A stretch of 64,000 bases of DNA from Clostridiales bacterium (GTDB lineage Bacteria; Bacillota; Clostridia; Christensenellales; Aristaeellaceae). The stretch is from contig JALFVL010000037.1 of assembly GCA_022787165.1 (NCBI GenBank), forward strand, positions 1 to 64,000. Direction: 5' to 3'. This document shows, in pieces, positions 1 through 8,688 of the stretch; the stretch's first letter is position 1, and the number at the start of each line of letters is the position of its first letter. A program made the translations under genes and the position numbers. Under the pieces are notes generated by a model. It saw nothing but the letters and a program-made list of their open reading frames with translations. It did no database searches and was not told where the DNA came from.

Positions 1-1758
1 CAGCAGCGCAACTGGATCGGCCGCAGCGAGGGCGCCGAGGTCGATTTCTGCATCAAGGACAGCGACATGAAGCTGCGCGTCTACACCACCCGTCCGGACA
101 CGCTCTTCGGCGCGACGTACATGGTCGTGGCCCCGGAACATGCCGCGGTGGATACGCTGCGCGAGCGCATCACCAACTGGGACGAGGTCGTCGCCTACCG
201 CGAGGCTGCGGCCCGCAAGAGCGACTTTGAGCGCACCGAGCTGGCCAAGGACAAGACCGGCGTGGAGCTGAAGGGCATCAAGGCCATCGACCCGGTCAAC
301 GGCCGCGAGATCCCGGTGTTCATCTCCGACTACGTGCTCTCGACCTACGGCACCGGCGCGATCATGGCCGTGCCGGCGCACGACGAGCGCGACTGGGACT
401 TTGCCAAGAAGTTCGGCCTGCCGATCATCGAGGTCGTCGCGGGCGGCGAGGATGTGCAGAAGGCGGCGTATACCGACGTCGCGGACGGCGTGCTCGTCAA
501 CAGCGGCTTCCTCAACGGCCTCTCCGTCGCCCAGGCGAAGAAGACCATCATCGACTGGCTGGTCGAGAACAAGGTCGGCGAGCGCAAGGTCAACTTCAAG
601 CTGCGCGACTGGGTCTTCTCCCGCCAGCGCTACTGGGGCGAGCCGATCCCGCTGGTCTACTGCGAGAAGTGCGGCTGGGTGCCGGTCCCGGAGGATCAGC
701 TGCCCGTGCTGCTGCCGGAGGTCGACAACTATGAGCCGACCGACTCCGGCGAGAGCCCGCTCTCCAAGATCGACAGCTGGGTGAACACGACCTGCCCCTG
801 CTGCGGCGGCCCCGCCAGGCGCGAGACCGACACCATGCCGCAGTGGGCCGGTTCCTCCTGGTACTTCCTGCGCTACGCCGATCCGCACTGCGACACGGCG
901 CTCGCCCGCTGGGACGAGCTCAAGTACTGGATGCCGGTCGACTGGTACAACGGCGGCATGGAGCATACGACGCTGCACCTGCTCTATTCCCGCTTCTGGA
1001 ACCTCTTCCTCTATGACATCGGCGCGATCCCGAACAAGGAAGCCTACAACAAGCGCACCAGCCACGGCATGATCCTCGGCGCGAACGGCGAGAAGATGAG
1101 CAAGTCCCGCGGCAACGTCATCAACCCGGACGACACCATCGCCGAGATCGGCGCGGATGCCTTCCGTCTCTACGAGATGTTCATGGGTGCGTTCGACCAG
1201 GCGATTCCCTGGTCGACCGAGGGCGCGCGCGGCTGCCGCCGCTTCCTGGAGCGCGTCTGGCGCCTGCAGGACATGCTCACCGACGCAGAGGACGTGCGCC
1301 ATGAGATGGAGGCGCCGGTCAACGCGATGATCAAGAAGGTCTCCGAGGACTACGAGCGCATGAAGTTCAACACCGCCATCGCGGCGATGATGTCCTTTGT
1401 CAACGACGTCTACGCCAACGGCAGCGTCACCCGCGGCGAGCTGCGCGCGCTGCTGCTGTGCCTCAACCCGGTCGCCCCGCACATCACCGAGGAGATGTGG
1501 GAGAGCTGCGGCTTCGGCGAGCCGATCTACAGGCAGAGCTGGCCGACTTGGGACGAAAGCAAGCTTGTGGCCGACGAGGTTGAAATCGCCGTGCAGATCA
1601 AGGGCAAGGTGCGCGCCCGCATCATGGTGCCGGCCAGCCTGACCAAAGACGACGGCGAGAAGCTGCTGGAGAACGAGACGGTCAAAAAGCTCGTTGGCGG
1701 CGCGCAGATCAGGAAGCTGATCTTCGTGCCGGGCCGTCTGCTCAACATCGTCTGCTGA
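1..1758 (+). CDS. leuS: Leucine--tRNA ligase, 3' part (5' end outside window)
   Basis: Class I aminoacyl-tRNA synthetase that charges tRNA-Leu in the cytoplasm. The frame is open from base 1, so the gene starts before the window; 585 residues are visible. Seen in order: the end of the segment leading into the CP1 editing domain (NWIGRSEGAEV), the threonine-rich editing motif TTRPDTLFGATY, the editing-pocket segment MAVPAHDERDWDFA, a zinc-ribbon-like CEKCGW...CPCCGG pair, the KMSKS catalytic loop at 1093-1107, the anticodon-binding domain, and the C-terminal domain that ends in a short hydrophobic tail. The HIGH motif must lie upstream. The editing site looks intact, so normal proofreading is expected. 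A hairpin terminator follows 30 bases after the stop codon. Identification is secure from the motifs and their order. Confidence 0.97.
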   Translation, partial: QQRNWIGRSEGAEVDFCIKDSDMKLRVYTTRPDTLFGATYMVVAPEHAAVDTLRERITNWDEVVAYREAAARKSDFERTELAKDKTGVELKGIKAIDPVNGREIPVFISDYVLSTYGTGAIMAVPAHDERDWDFAKKFGLPIIEVVAGGEDVQKAAYTDVADGVLVNSGFLNGLSVAQAKKTIIDWLVENKVGERKVNFKLRDWVFSRQRYWGEPIPLVYCEKCGWVPVPEDQLPVLLPEVDNYEPTDSGESPLSKIDSWVNTTCPCCGGPARRETDTMPQWAGSSWYFLRYADPHCDTALARWDELKYWMPVDWYNGGMEHTTLHLLYSRFWNLFLYDIGAIPNKEAYNKRTSHGMILGANGEKMSKSRGNVINPDDTIAEIGADAFRLYEMFMGAFDQAIPWSTEGARGCRRFLERVWRLQDMLTDAEDVRHEMEAPVNAMIKKVSEDYERMKFNTAIAAMMSFVNDVYANGSVTRGELRALLLCLNPVAPHITEEMWESCGFGEPIYRQSWPTWDESKLVADEVEIAVQIKGKVRARIMVPASLTKDDGEKLLENETVKKLVGGAQIRKLIFVPGRLLNIVC

Positions 1759-1787
1759 TGGAATCTGCGTCGCGGATCGACAATTTG

Positions 1788-1832
1788 AGAGGGCTTCCTC
1801 CCTTCCCCGGGGAGAAAGCCCTCTTTCTCTTA
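1788..1832. terminator. Hairpin terminator after leuS, probably shared with the converging gene
   Basis: Stem AGAGGGCTT (1788-1796) pairs with AAGCCCTCT (1816-1824), with an inner CTCC/GGAG-type extension, and is followed by TTTCTCTTATT on the plus strand. It lies between convergent leuS and the minus-strand gene ending at 1830. The plus-strand T-run makes it a good leuS terminator; the minus-strand tail is poorer. Confidence 0.8.
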
Positions 1833-3602
1833 TTCCTGAAATGCTCCGCCAAACGCCGCCTCGAGCACGCCGCGCTCGCCGACGTAGACGGGCAGCGCGC
1901 TCTGCTCGAGCACGGCATCGCCGCACAGCAGCTGCGCCGTCAGCGTGAGCACGCAGGGCGCGTCGGGCAGGCGCGCCTCGAGCGTTCCCAGCGTGCCGGG
2001 CGCGGCGCAGGGCGCGTCAAAGCGCGCGAGCGTCTCGCCGGATTCCGTCTCCAGCAGCGCGCGGGCGCATAGCGGCCCGTCGGGCAGCGCCCCCTCAAGG
2101 CAGGCGAAGAGAGACGCGCTGAAATGCGTCCCCGTCCACCAGGCGCCGCGAAGGGGCAGCGCGCTCAGATGCAGCGGCGCGAGCGAATCCGTGATCGCCT
2201 GGGCGATATCCGGCTCCAGCAGCTCCTGTGGGGCGCAGAGGGGGCCGGAGAAGCGGCCCTGGCGCGCGGCCTCCGCGAGCAGGCGGATACGCACGGCGCG
2301 CAGCCATTGCAGCACGGCGGCGACGCCTGCCTCCTGCGCGTCGACGGGACGACCGACGGCGTCGGCGAGCAGCTCGGCGGGGACAATACCCGGCTCAAGC
2401 TGCCGGTCGAGCCCGACCATGGAGCCAAGCTGCCAGGCGTTTTCCTCCGGCGCCGGGGCGTCAGGGACGGCCGCGTCGCAGAAGCAGACGCAGGGGAAGC
2501 GGGAAAGGCGCGCGGCCTCGTCTGCCTCGCGCGGACGGCGCATGAGCAGGGCGACGCCCGAGCGCGTGCATGCGGCGCAGAGCGCGTCGGACGGGGCGAA
2601 GGGGAGAAAGACGGCGCGCAGGTGGAGCGCCGCGAGGCGCGGCAGGAGCAGCTGCGGCGGCAGTTCGGCGAGCTCGCGCGGCAGCGGCGCGTAGGCCTGC
2701 GGCGGCTTGCCCGGATAGCCGCACAGCAGCGTTGCGCTGTCGCAGCGCGTCCTGCGGCGGAAGGTCTGCGGCGCAGGGGCCGGGGCGCGGCGAAGGCGCG
2801 AACGCCTCTCCTTTTGAATAGGGGCGGGGAGATCGGTCTCGCAGCTCAGCTCCAGGCGCAGCGAGGGCGCGGCATACGGCTGCCCGCAGACAAAGCGGCT
2901 GCCCGGTACGCAGAGCGTCAGCGCGATATCCCGCCGCTCGCCAGCCTCAAGCGAAAAGGGCAGCTCCCGCGCGGCGCAGGGCGAGGCGACGGCCTGCACG
3001 CCGTCGGGCGGGCAGGGGCGAACGGACAGGCGATAGCGCCCCGCGCGCCCTGCGGCGACGCGCGCGCGCAGGGTCATCGTGGCCGCATCCGCGCTTGGCT
3101 CCGCGCCGGCAAACTCGATATGCGCCAGCTGCGTGACGCGCAAAAGCGCCGCGCCGGGCAGGCCTGCCGGGCGGGTCTCGTCAAAGCGCAGGGTCAGCGT
3201 CTGCCGCCGGGCGAGGCGCAGCGCGTCGGTCACATCGAGCACGAGCGGCCCGCCGTCAAAGCGCGCAAGCCGCCTGTCGCCCAGGAGCACCTCGCCCCGC
3301 CCGGCAAGCAGGCGGAACTCGAGCCAGGCGCGGTCGCCGTGCAGCCGGTCGAAGCGGAGGTCGGCGTGAAGCTCCGCCTGAGCGCTGATCTCCTGCGGCA
3401 GCAGGCCGGGCACGGCAAAGGGGATGGAGGCATCCTGCGTCTGCGGCTCCTCCTGCGCCTCCTCCGGCGCTTCGCCGAGCAGCTCGGCAAAGCGCGAGAG
3501 CTCCTGCGCGCCAGGCAGGGAAAAGCGCCGGGCGCTGCGCGCGGGCGGAAGGCTGTCGGGCAGGGAGGCGGCCGTCAGACGGAAGGCAAGCGCGCGCGTC
3601 AT
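1830..3602 (-). CDS. GH2/beta-galactosidase-like protein, probably catalytically degenerate
   Basis: 590 residues from the ATG at 3602, which overlaps the Nudix gene's TGA (ATGA), so the two are translationally coupled; an in-frame ATG farther upstream lies inside the Nudix gene. There is no signal peptide, so it is probably cytoplasmic. Residues roughly 60-170 resemble the jelly-roll sugar-binding domain of glycoside hydrolase family 2 (WLEFRLLAGRGEVLLGDRRL, then PLVLDVTDAL). A beta-rich middle part follows, then a barrel-like part (LHLRAVFLPFAPSDAL...GVALLMRRPREADEA) and a C-terminal beta domain. I cannot find the GH2 NE acid/base motif or a convincing nucleophile glutamate. The fold assignment is an inference from pattern, and the substrate is unknown. 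Very Ala/Arg/Leu-rich composition makes distant matches unreliable. Confidence 0.55.
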   Translation of the reverse strand: MTRALAFRLTAASLPDSLPPARSARRFSLPGAQELSRFAELLGEAPEEAQEEPQTQDASIPFAVPGLLPQEISAQAELHADLRFDRLHGDRAWLEFRLLAGRGEVLLGDRRLARFDGGPLVLDVTDALRLARRQTLTLRFDETRPAGLPGAALLRVTQLAHIEFAGAEPSADAATMTLRARVAAGRAGRYRLSVRPCPPDGVQAVASPCAARELPFSLEAGERRDIALTLCVPGSRFVCGQPYAAPSLRLELSCETDLPAPIQKERRSRLRRAPAPAPQTFRRRTRCDSATLLCGYPGKPPQAYAPLPRELAELPPQLLLPRLAALHLRAVFLPFAPSDALCAACTRSGVALLMRRPREADEAARLSRFPCVCFCDAAVPDAPAPEENAWQLGSMVGLDRQLEPGIVPAELLADAVGRPVDAQEAGVAAVLQWLRAVRIRLLAEAARQGRFSGPLCAPQELLEPDIAQAITDSLAPLHLSALPLRGAWWTGTHFSASLFACLEGALPDGPLCARALLETESGETLARFDAPCAAPGTLGTLEARLPDAPCVLTLTAQLLCGDAVLEQSALPVYVGERGVLEAAFGGAFQE

Positions 3603-4165
3603 TCGCGCGGCTCCTTCTGGGCGCGGAGGATCTCCCGCGCCATCATCAGGCCGCAAATGGTCTTGCTGTCGCGCAGCTCGCCGCGCAAGACCATCGCGAC
3701 GGCCTCGTCAAGCGGGATGCGGACGAGCCCGAGGAACTCGTCCTCGTCGGGATCCGTTTCTCCCTGGGAGAGGCCCTGCGCCAGGTAGATGGCGATCTTC
3801 TCCGTGCAGAAGCCCGGCGTGGTCAGCAGCGTGGTCAGCAGCGTCATGCGCTGCGCGGAGAGGCCTGTCTCCTCACGCAGCTCGCGCACGGCGCAGTCGA
3901 GCGGATCCTCGCCTGCGCTGTCGAGCTTGCCGGCGGGAATCTCCAGCGTCACCCTGTCCACGGCGACGCGGTGCTGGCGCACGAGCAGCGTCGTGCCGTC
4001 CTCAAAGACGGGGACGACCGCCGCCGCGCCCTTGTGTACGACGATCTCGCGCGTGGCCTTGCGGCCGTTGGGGCAGGTCACCTGCCACTTTTCGACATGC
4101 AGAATTTTGCCGTTGTAAATCGTTTCGCTCGAAAAGGGAATCTCCCGAAGCTCCTGGTCGTTCAT
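3599..4165 (-). CDS. nudF: Nudix hydrolase, ADP-ribose pyrophosphatase type
   Basis: 188 residues, usual length for NudF. The family hydrolyses ADP-ribose to AMP and ribose 5-phosphate in the cytoplasm with Mg2+. The Nudix box spans residues 79-102 and ends in the canonical RELREETGL; its first part reads G-X6-E instead of G-X5-E, a one-residue insertion that I believe also occurs in clostridial relatives. EIPAGK before the box and TTPGFCTEKI after it are typical of the ADP-ribose subfamily, and the C-terminal DEDEF acidic segment fits as well. A ribosome site (AAGGAG) precedes the ATG. The gene overlaps the downstream GH2-like gene by 4 bases. Exact substrate cannot be read from sequence. 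Confidence 0.88.
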   Translation of the reverse strand: MNDQELREIPFSSETIYNGKILHVEKWQVTCPNGRKATREIVVHKGAAAVVPVFEDGTTLLVRQHRVAVDRVTLEIPAGKLDSAGEDPLDCAVRELREETGLSAQRMTLLTTLLTTPGFCTEKIAIYLAQGLSQGETDPDEDEFLGLVRIPLDEAVAMVLRGELRDSKTICGLMMAREILRAQKEPRE

Positions 4166-4293
4166 GGTCTGGCACTCCTTCTGTGAATAGAAATCGTTTT
4201 GATTTATTCGGCCTCTGCGGGAAGAATCCCTGCCCGGGGAACGTCATATTCATGGGAAAGCCGAGCGAAATCCTGCCAAAAATCCTGTCGGAG

Positions 4294-4322
4294 TTGACAG
4301 GCGGCTTTCGACGTTTTACAAT
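4294..4322 (+). promoter_or_regulatory. Promoter for the SH3-repeat surface protein
   Basis: TTGACA (4294-4299), 17-bp spacer, TACAAT (4317-4322), followed about 80 bases later by AAAGGAGG and the ATG at 4405. It lies in the 239-bp gap between the divergent Nudix gene and the surface-protein gene; I see nothing else clear in that gap. Confidence 0.85.
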
Positions 4323-4404
4323 GGATGCAGACTTTCCGGGCGCCCGGATGCCGCTCGCGGCAGCCCCGGAGCCCTTGGCTTGAAAGAAAAAGGAGGATAC
4401 AGAG

Positions 4405-7400
4405 ATGAAAAAAGCCGTCCGCCGCGTGCTGGCCGCGATGCTTTGCGCCCTGCTGGCGCTTTGCGCGCTGCCCGTGTGCGCCCAGGAGGAGAGCGCCCTT
4501 TCCGTGCAGGTGGCGCTGACCCTGGGCGATGGCACGCAGGTGCTCATTCCCGCCCAGCCGGTGACGACCACGCTTGGCGACACCGTCTATTGGGTGGACG
4601 AGACCGTGCTGGAGCCTGAGATGGTGGAGGCGCTCGCCTCCGGACAGCTCGTCGTGACCGATGAGGAGGGCAGCGCCCGCCAGATCCCGCTGAATCCGGA
4701 TGCGGTCGCGCCCGACATGCTCTCGCAGCTGGGTGATCCCGAGGATCCATCCCTGGTGCTCGACGTGCTCTTCGGCGCGAGCATGCCTGTCCCGGCCTCG
4801 CCCGAGGAGGCGGACGCCGTGCTCTATCTGTACGGCTTTATGACGCCGGAACCGGAGGAGACGCCGATTCCTGAGACGCCGGTGCCTGAGACGCCTGTGC
4901 CTGAGACGCCGGTGCCTGAGACGCCGATCCCGGAGACGCCAGTGCCTGAGACGCCGGTGCCCGAGACGCCGGTGCCCGAGACACCGGTGCCTGAGACGCC
5001 GGTGCCTGAGACGCCAGTGCCTGAGACGCCAGTGCCTGAGACGCCGGTGCCTGAGACGCCGGTGCCTGAGACGCCGGTGCCTGAGACGCCTGTGCCCGAG
5101 ACACCGGTGCCTGAGACACCGGTGCCTGAGACGCCAGTGCCGGAGACGCCTGTCCCGGAGGTCGATGTGCCGCAGTACGCGGCGGCCATTGAGGACGGTG
5201 TCAGCCTGATCGATGTGACGACGGGGCAGACCCTGCTGCCGGTGGGCGCGGGCGAGCTGCTCTTCGTCTCGCAGTATGCCTGGGATACGACCGGCGAGCT
5301 GTGGTACAAGGTCGTCGATTACAGGACGATGACCGAGGGCTACGTCCGCGCCAGGCAGGTCGGCGCGGTCGACGAGGCGACGGCGGCTGAATGGATGGCG
5401 CGCATCGACGCGGAGATGAATCCGCCGGAGGAAACGCCCATCTCTGAGACGCCTGTCCCGGAGACGCCCGTGCCTGAAATGACGTCAGTGCCGGAGGAGA
5501 CGGCCGCGGCCGAGAAGACGCCTGCGCCGGAGACGCCTGTCCCCGAGACGCCTGTTCCCGAGACGCCTGTTCCGGAAACGCCCGTGCCCGGCCCGCAGTA
5601 CGCCGTGACGAACAACGACTCCGGCATCAGCATCCTGCGCGACGCGCCCGACGGCGCGAAGCTCGAGGAGCTTGCTAATGGCGTGCTTCTGGAGATCGGC
5701 GACGTCGCCGATGCCGAGGGCAAGTGGTATGCCGTGACGGTGGTGGCCACCGGCAGAACCGGCTACATGCGCAACTACCTGCTGGAGGCGAGGATTTCCG
5801 CCGAGGACGCGCAGAAGCTGATCGACGCGATGGGTGCGAGCGCGACGCCGACGCCGAGCCCCGTGCCCGAGGAGACGCCGGCGCCTGCGCCCGTGGAGAG
5901 TTTCCCGGAGTGGGCCATCACGCTTGAGCAGAGCAACAACACCGCCATCGTGCTGCGCGGCGAGCCGGCCGGCGAGCTGCCCACCAGCGGCGCGATTCCC
6001 ATGATCAACGAGCCGACGCCGCTGGAGCTGTCCGCTTCCGCGACGGACGCAAACGGCCAGCTCTGGTACCTGGCGACCGACCTTTGCACCGGCAACACGG
6101 GCTATCTGGAGGCCTTCAAGGTGCGCATCGTCTCCCGCGATGAGGCGATGGCCGCCGTGAAGACGCCGGAGCCGACGATCATTCCGCCCGCGCCGGAAGA
6201 GACGCCCGCGCCGACGGACACACCGGAGCCCACGCCCACCCCGACGCCGGAGCCGGAGGAGCCGCAGCCGCTGCTGGCGGGCGATGTCTATCACTACGGC
6301 TACAACACGGGCAAGCAGGTTGCCCTGCGCGAGAAGGCGGACGCCAACGGCAAGCTGATCACCCGTCTGACGGCGGGCACCGTGCTCTGGGTCATGCAGC
6401 GCACGGAGGGCGACACGGCGAACGCCTGGTGCTATGTGCGCACGGATGTTGGCGAGGGCTACATCAAGGCCGAGTTTGTGCAGCTGATGGGCGAAAACGA
6501 GGAGGCCGCCTACCGCGAGACCCTCGACGACCCGGAGGTCGCGCCCGTGCCGACGGCGACGCCGACGCCGACGCCGGAGCCGACGGACACGCCGACCCCG
6601 GAACCGACCGATACGCCGGAGCCCACCGACACGCCGGAGCCGACGGCGACCCCGGAGCCGACACAGACGCCGACGCCGGAGATAACCGCCATGCCGACGG
6701 CGACCCCCGCGCCGCAGAGCCTGGATACCTATGCGCGCGTGCTCGCGGACGGAACGCCGCTGCGCGGCAACCCGAGCAAGGACGCCTATCTGCAAACCAT
6801 CCTCAAGACTGAGGACGTCGTCTATGTCTTCCAGAGCCTGACCGCCGAGGATGGCATGACGTGGTACCTCGTCCAGTTCAGCGGCCAGTGGGGCTATGTC
6901 CGCGCCGACCTCGTGCGCCTGATGGGCGAGCAGGAGAAGGCGGACTACCTCGCCGCGCTCGAGGGGGCGCTGGCGACGCCGACGCCGATGCCGCAGGCGA
7001 CGCCGGAGCCTGTCGGCCCGAATTCCACGAGCGCCTATGCCAAGCTGATCAAGGATCAGGTCAACCTGCGCCGCACGCCGTCCGCCTCCGGCACCTCGCT
7101 GGGGCGCATCCCGGTGAACACGCTGCTGCTGGTCGTGAGCACCGAGTCCGACGGCACCTACACCTGGTATCAGGTCGACTACAACGGCCAGACCGGCTAT
7201 GTCCGCAGCGACATGGCGCAGATGCTGACCATCGCCGAGCTGCAGGCCTATCTCAATGAGCAGGCGAGCGCGACGCCCGTGCCGGGCGCTTCCGCCACGA
7301 CTGCCCCGAACAGCAGCAACAACGTCAGCCACGTCATCAACGGCACGCCGCTTCAGGATCTCATTCCCGTGGACGACAGCTGGACGAGCAACGTGATCTC

Positions 7401-8556
7401 CGGCATGCCCTCCTATGCGACGGCGACGCCCGACCCGAACGCTACGCCGACGCCCGTTCCGCCCGCGACGCTCGCGGCGCTGATTGGCAGCTCCGGCAAT
7501 CTGACGGTCAGCAACGTGCCGGCGCTGACGCAGGATGGCAGCTTCAGCGTCTATGGCACGACCATCCCGTTTGGCACGGTCAGGGCGACCGTGAACGTGC
7601 CGGCGGCGACGCCGGAGCCGACGGCAACGCCGGCCACGATCGGTCTGCTGCGCATGCAGCTGATCGCCTCCGCGGCGGCGGACGAAGCCGCGACCGTGCA
7701 GAAGACCGTCGGTCAGGCGGTTGCCGACGCGAATGGACGCTTTACGATGGATGTGACCCTGCCCGAGGCGGGCGAATACATCGTCGAGTTCACCGCGAAC
7801 GACGGCTCCTATGCCCGCTACGGCGTGACCTATGACACGGGTGTGACGCCCGAGCCGACGATGCAGCCGCTGCCCACCGCCGAGCCCATCGAGGAAGAGG
7901 GCGGCATGGGCGCGATGCCCTTCATCATCGGCGGCCTGCTGATCGTCGTCGCGGCCGTGGTCTACGGCATCTATGTCTACCGCCGCAGAACCGAAGAGGA
8001 GGAAGCGGAGGACGAGGATGAGGACGAGGAGACCGAGCTGCGCGAGGAGCAGCTGACGCAGCAGAGGCTGCGCCGCACCGAGCCGGCGGCTCCGATTCCC
8101 CCGGCCGCGCCGCGAGCCCCGCAGGCTTCCGCCGCGCCGAGAATGCCGCAGAATCAGGCGGGTCAGATGCCCTCCTACATGAGAAACACGCCGGCGAGCC
8201 CCTATGCGAGACCGCAGAGCACGACGGAAGCGCCCGTGAACCCGACTGCGCCGAAGGCCCCGGCTGCACCGGTAGCGCCGAAGGCCCCGGTTGCGCCGGT
8301 TGCGCCGAAGGCCCCGGTTGCACCGACCGCGCCGACTGCGCCGGTTGCGCCGACCGCGCCGGTAGCGCCGAAGGCCCCGGTTGTGCCGACCGCGCCGACT
8401 GCGCCGGTTGCGCCGACCGCGCCGGTAGCGCCGAAGGCCCCGGTTGCGCCGACTGCGCCGAAGGCCCCGACTGCGCCGGTTGCGCCGGCGGCTGAGTCTG
8501 CGGGCGATGCCGCGCCGCGCCGCCGCCGCCGTCCGCCGGTGAACCCGAACCCGTAA
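4405..8556 (+). CDS. Large membrane-anchored SH3-repeat protein with a TPVPE stalk and a repetitive cytoplasmic tail
   Basis: 1383 residues with a strong AAAGGAGG site. Residues 1-27 form a signal peptide (basic MKK start, Leu/Ala core, ending near VCAQ). Residues about 153-252 are twenty tandem [10 protein letters not shown] pentads. Six bacterial SH3-like modules follow at roughly 257-338, 398-476, 502-585, 629-706, 772-852 and 874-953, each with a W-Y-x-V...G-Y-V/M-R core. They are separated by Pro/Thr/Glu linkers such as EPTDTPEPT. An Ig-like beta region covers about 1022-1150. One membrane span lies at about 1172-1193, then YRRR, then a strongly acidic stretch, then a cytoplasmic tail of [12 protein letters not shown] repeats (about 1278-1362) ending in [12 protein letters not shown]. 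There is no LPXTG motif; anchoring is by the span. Bacterial SH3 domains usually bind peptidoglycan or peptides, so a cell-envelope scaffold is likely. No enzyme domain is seen. Confidence 0.85.
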   Translation: MKKAVRRVLAAMLCALLALCALPVCAQEESALSVQVALTLGDGTQVLIPAQPVTTTLGDTVYWVDETVLEPEMVEALASGQLVVTDEEGSARQIPLNPDAVAPDMLSQLGDPEDPSLVLDVLFGASMPVPASPEEADAVLYLYGFMTPEPEETPIPETPVPETPVPETPVPETPIPETPVPETPVPETPVPETPVPETPVPETPVPETPVPETPVPETPVPETPVPETPVPETPVPETPVPETPVPETPVPEVDVPQYAAAIEDGVSLIDVTTGQTLLPVGAGELLFVSQYAWDTTGELWYKVVDYRTMTEGYVRARQVGAVDEATAAEWMARIDAEMNPPEETPISETPVPETPVPEMTSVPEETAAAEKTPAPETPVPETPVPETPVPETPVPGPQYAVTNNDSGISILRDAPDGAKLEELANGVLLEIGDVADAEGKWYAVTVVATGRTGYMRNYLLEARISAEDAQKLIDAMGASATPTPSPVPEETPAPAPVESFPEWAITLEQSNNTAIVLRGEPAGELPTSGAIPMINEPTPLELSASATDANGQLWYLATDLCTGNTGYLEAFKVRIVSRDEAMAAVKTPEPTIIPPAPEETPAPTDTPEPTPTPTPEPEEPQPLLAGDVYHYGYNTGKQVALREKADANGKLITRLTAGTVLWVMQRTEGDTANAWCYVRTDVGEGYIKAEFVQLMGENEEAAYRETLDDPEVAPVPTATPTPTPEPTDTPTPEPTDTPEPTDTPEPTATPEPTQTPTPEITAMPTATPAPQSLDTYARVLADGTPLRGNPSKDAYLQTILKTEDVVYVFQSLTAEDGMTWYLVQFSGQWGYVRADLVRLMGEQEKADYLAALEGALATPTPMPQATPEPVGPNSTSAYAKLIKDQVNLRRTPSASGTSLGRIPVNTLLLVVSTESDGTYTWYQVDYNGQTGYVRSDMAQMLTIAELQAYLNEQASATPVPGASATTAPNSSNNVSHVINGTPLQDLIPVDDSWTSNVISGMPSYATATPDPNATPTPVPPATLAALIGSSGNLTVSNVPALTQDGSFSVYGTTIPFGTVRATVNVPAATPEPTATPATIGLLRMQLIASAAADEAATVQKTVGQAVADANGRFTMDVTLPEAGEYIVEFTANDGSYARYGVTYDTGVTPEPTMQPLPTAEPIEEEGGMGAMPFIIGGLLIVVAAVVYGIYVYRRRTEEEEAEDEDEDEETELREEQLTQQRLRRTEPAAPIPPAAPRAPQASAAPRMPQNQAGQMPSYMRNTPASPYARPQSTTEAPVNPTAPKAPAAPVAPKAPVAPVAPKAPVAPTAPTAPVAPTAPVAPKAPVVPTAPTAPVAPTAPVAPKAPVAPTAPKAPTAPVAPAAESAGDAAPRRRRRPPVNPNP
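4861..5160 (+). repeat. 20 tandem copies of a 15-bp unit coding for TPVPE
   Basis: Twenty consecutive in-frame 15-bp units of the form acgccNgtNcctgag fill exactly 300 bp. Copies differ mainly at third codon positions (ccg/cca/cct, cct/ccc/ccg), and two or more encode TPIPE. The unit length keeps the reading frame whatever the copy number, so the stalk can lengthen or shorten. A shorter run of the same unit recurs at about 5440-5590 in the same gene. Confidence 0.97.
8236..8490 (+). repeat. Pro/Ala-rich repeat tract in the cytoplasmic tail
   Basis: Repeats of 6-18 bp built from gcgccgaaggccccggtt and gcgccgaccgcgccggtt encode APKAPV and APTAPV. Two longer blocks covering about 8330-8440 are almost identical to one another, suggesting duplication by slippage or unequal exchange. 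The tract is in the same reading frame as the surface-protein gene and lies after its membrane span. Confidence 0.9.
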
Positions 8557-8572
8557 ACGGACAAAGCAGCCA

Positions 8573-8612
8573 AGCCGCCCCTCCCTCCGGGGAGGGGCGG
8601 CTCTTGCATTGT
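8573..8612 (+). terminator. Hairpin after the surface-protein gene
   Basis: Perfect 13-bp stem AGCCGCCCCTCCC (8573-8585) / GGGAGGGGCGGCT (8590-8602) with a TCCG loop, 17 bases after the stop. The tail CTTGCATTGT is only moderately T-rich, so termination may be partial. Confidence 0.75.
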
Positions 8613-8632
8613 CCGGGTCTTTCTGGTATCAT
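8604..8632 (+). promoter_or_regulatory. Promoter for the membrane protein/helicase pair
   Basis: TTGCAT (8604-8609), 17 bp, TATCAT (8627-8632) with a TG one base upstream of the -10 (extended -10). It starts immediately after the preceding hairpin and 57 bases before the ATG at 8689. Confidence 0.6.
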
Positions 8633-8688
8633 GATAAACGGATGGATATGATCTTTTACAACCAACTGCGAAGGAGTAAGGGCTGACG

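Noticed and set aside
3819-3842. Exact tandem 12-base duplication (gtggtcagcagc twice) inside the Nudix gene, giving TLLTTLLT
   Set aside because: Compared by eye with the usual spacing between Nudix box and PGF motif, the protein is of normal length, so this is not an insertion.
4861-5160. Regular repeats considered as a CRISPR array
   Set aside because: Units are 15 bp with no spacers and are in frame with a protein; no cas genes are present.
4824-5309. Long open frame opposite the TPVPE repeats (repeated GVSGT)
   Set aside because: It is the mirror of the repeat array; no ribosome site or independent codon pattern. Several other long antisense frames in the window are GC-driven in the same way.
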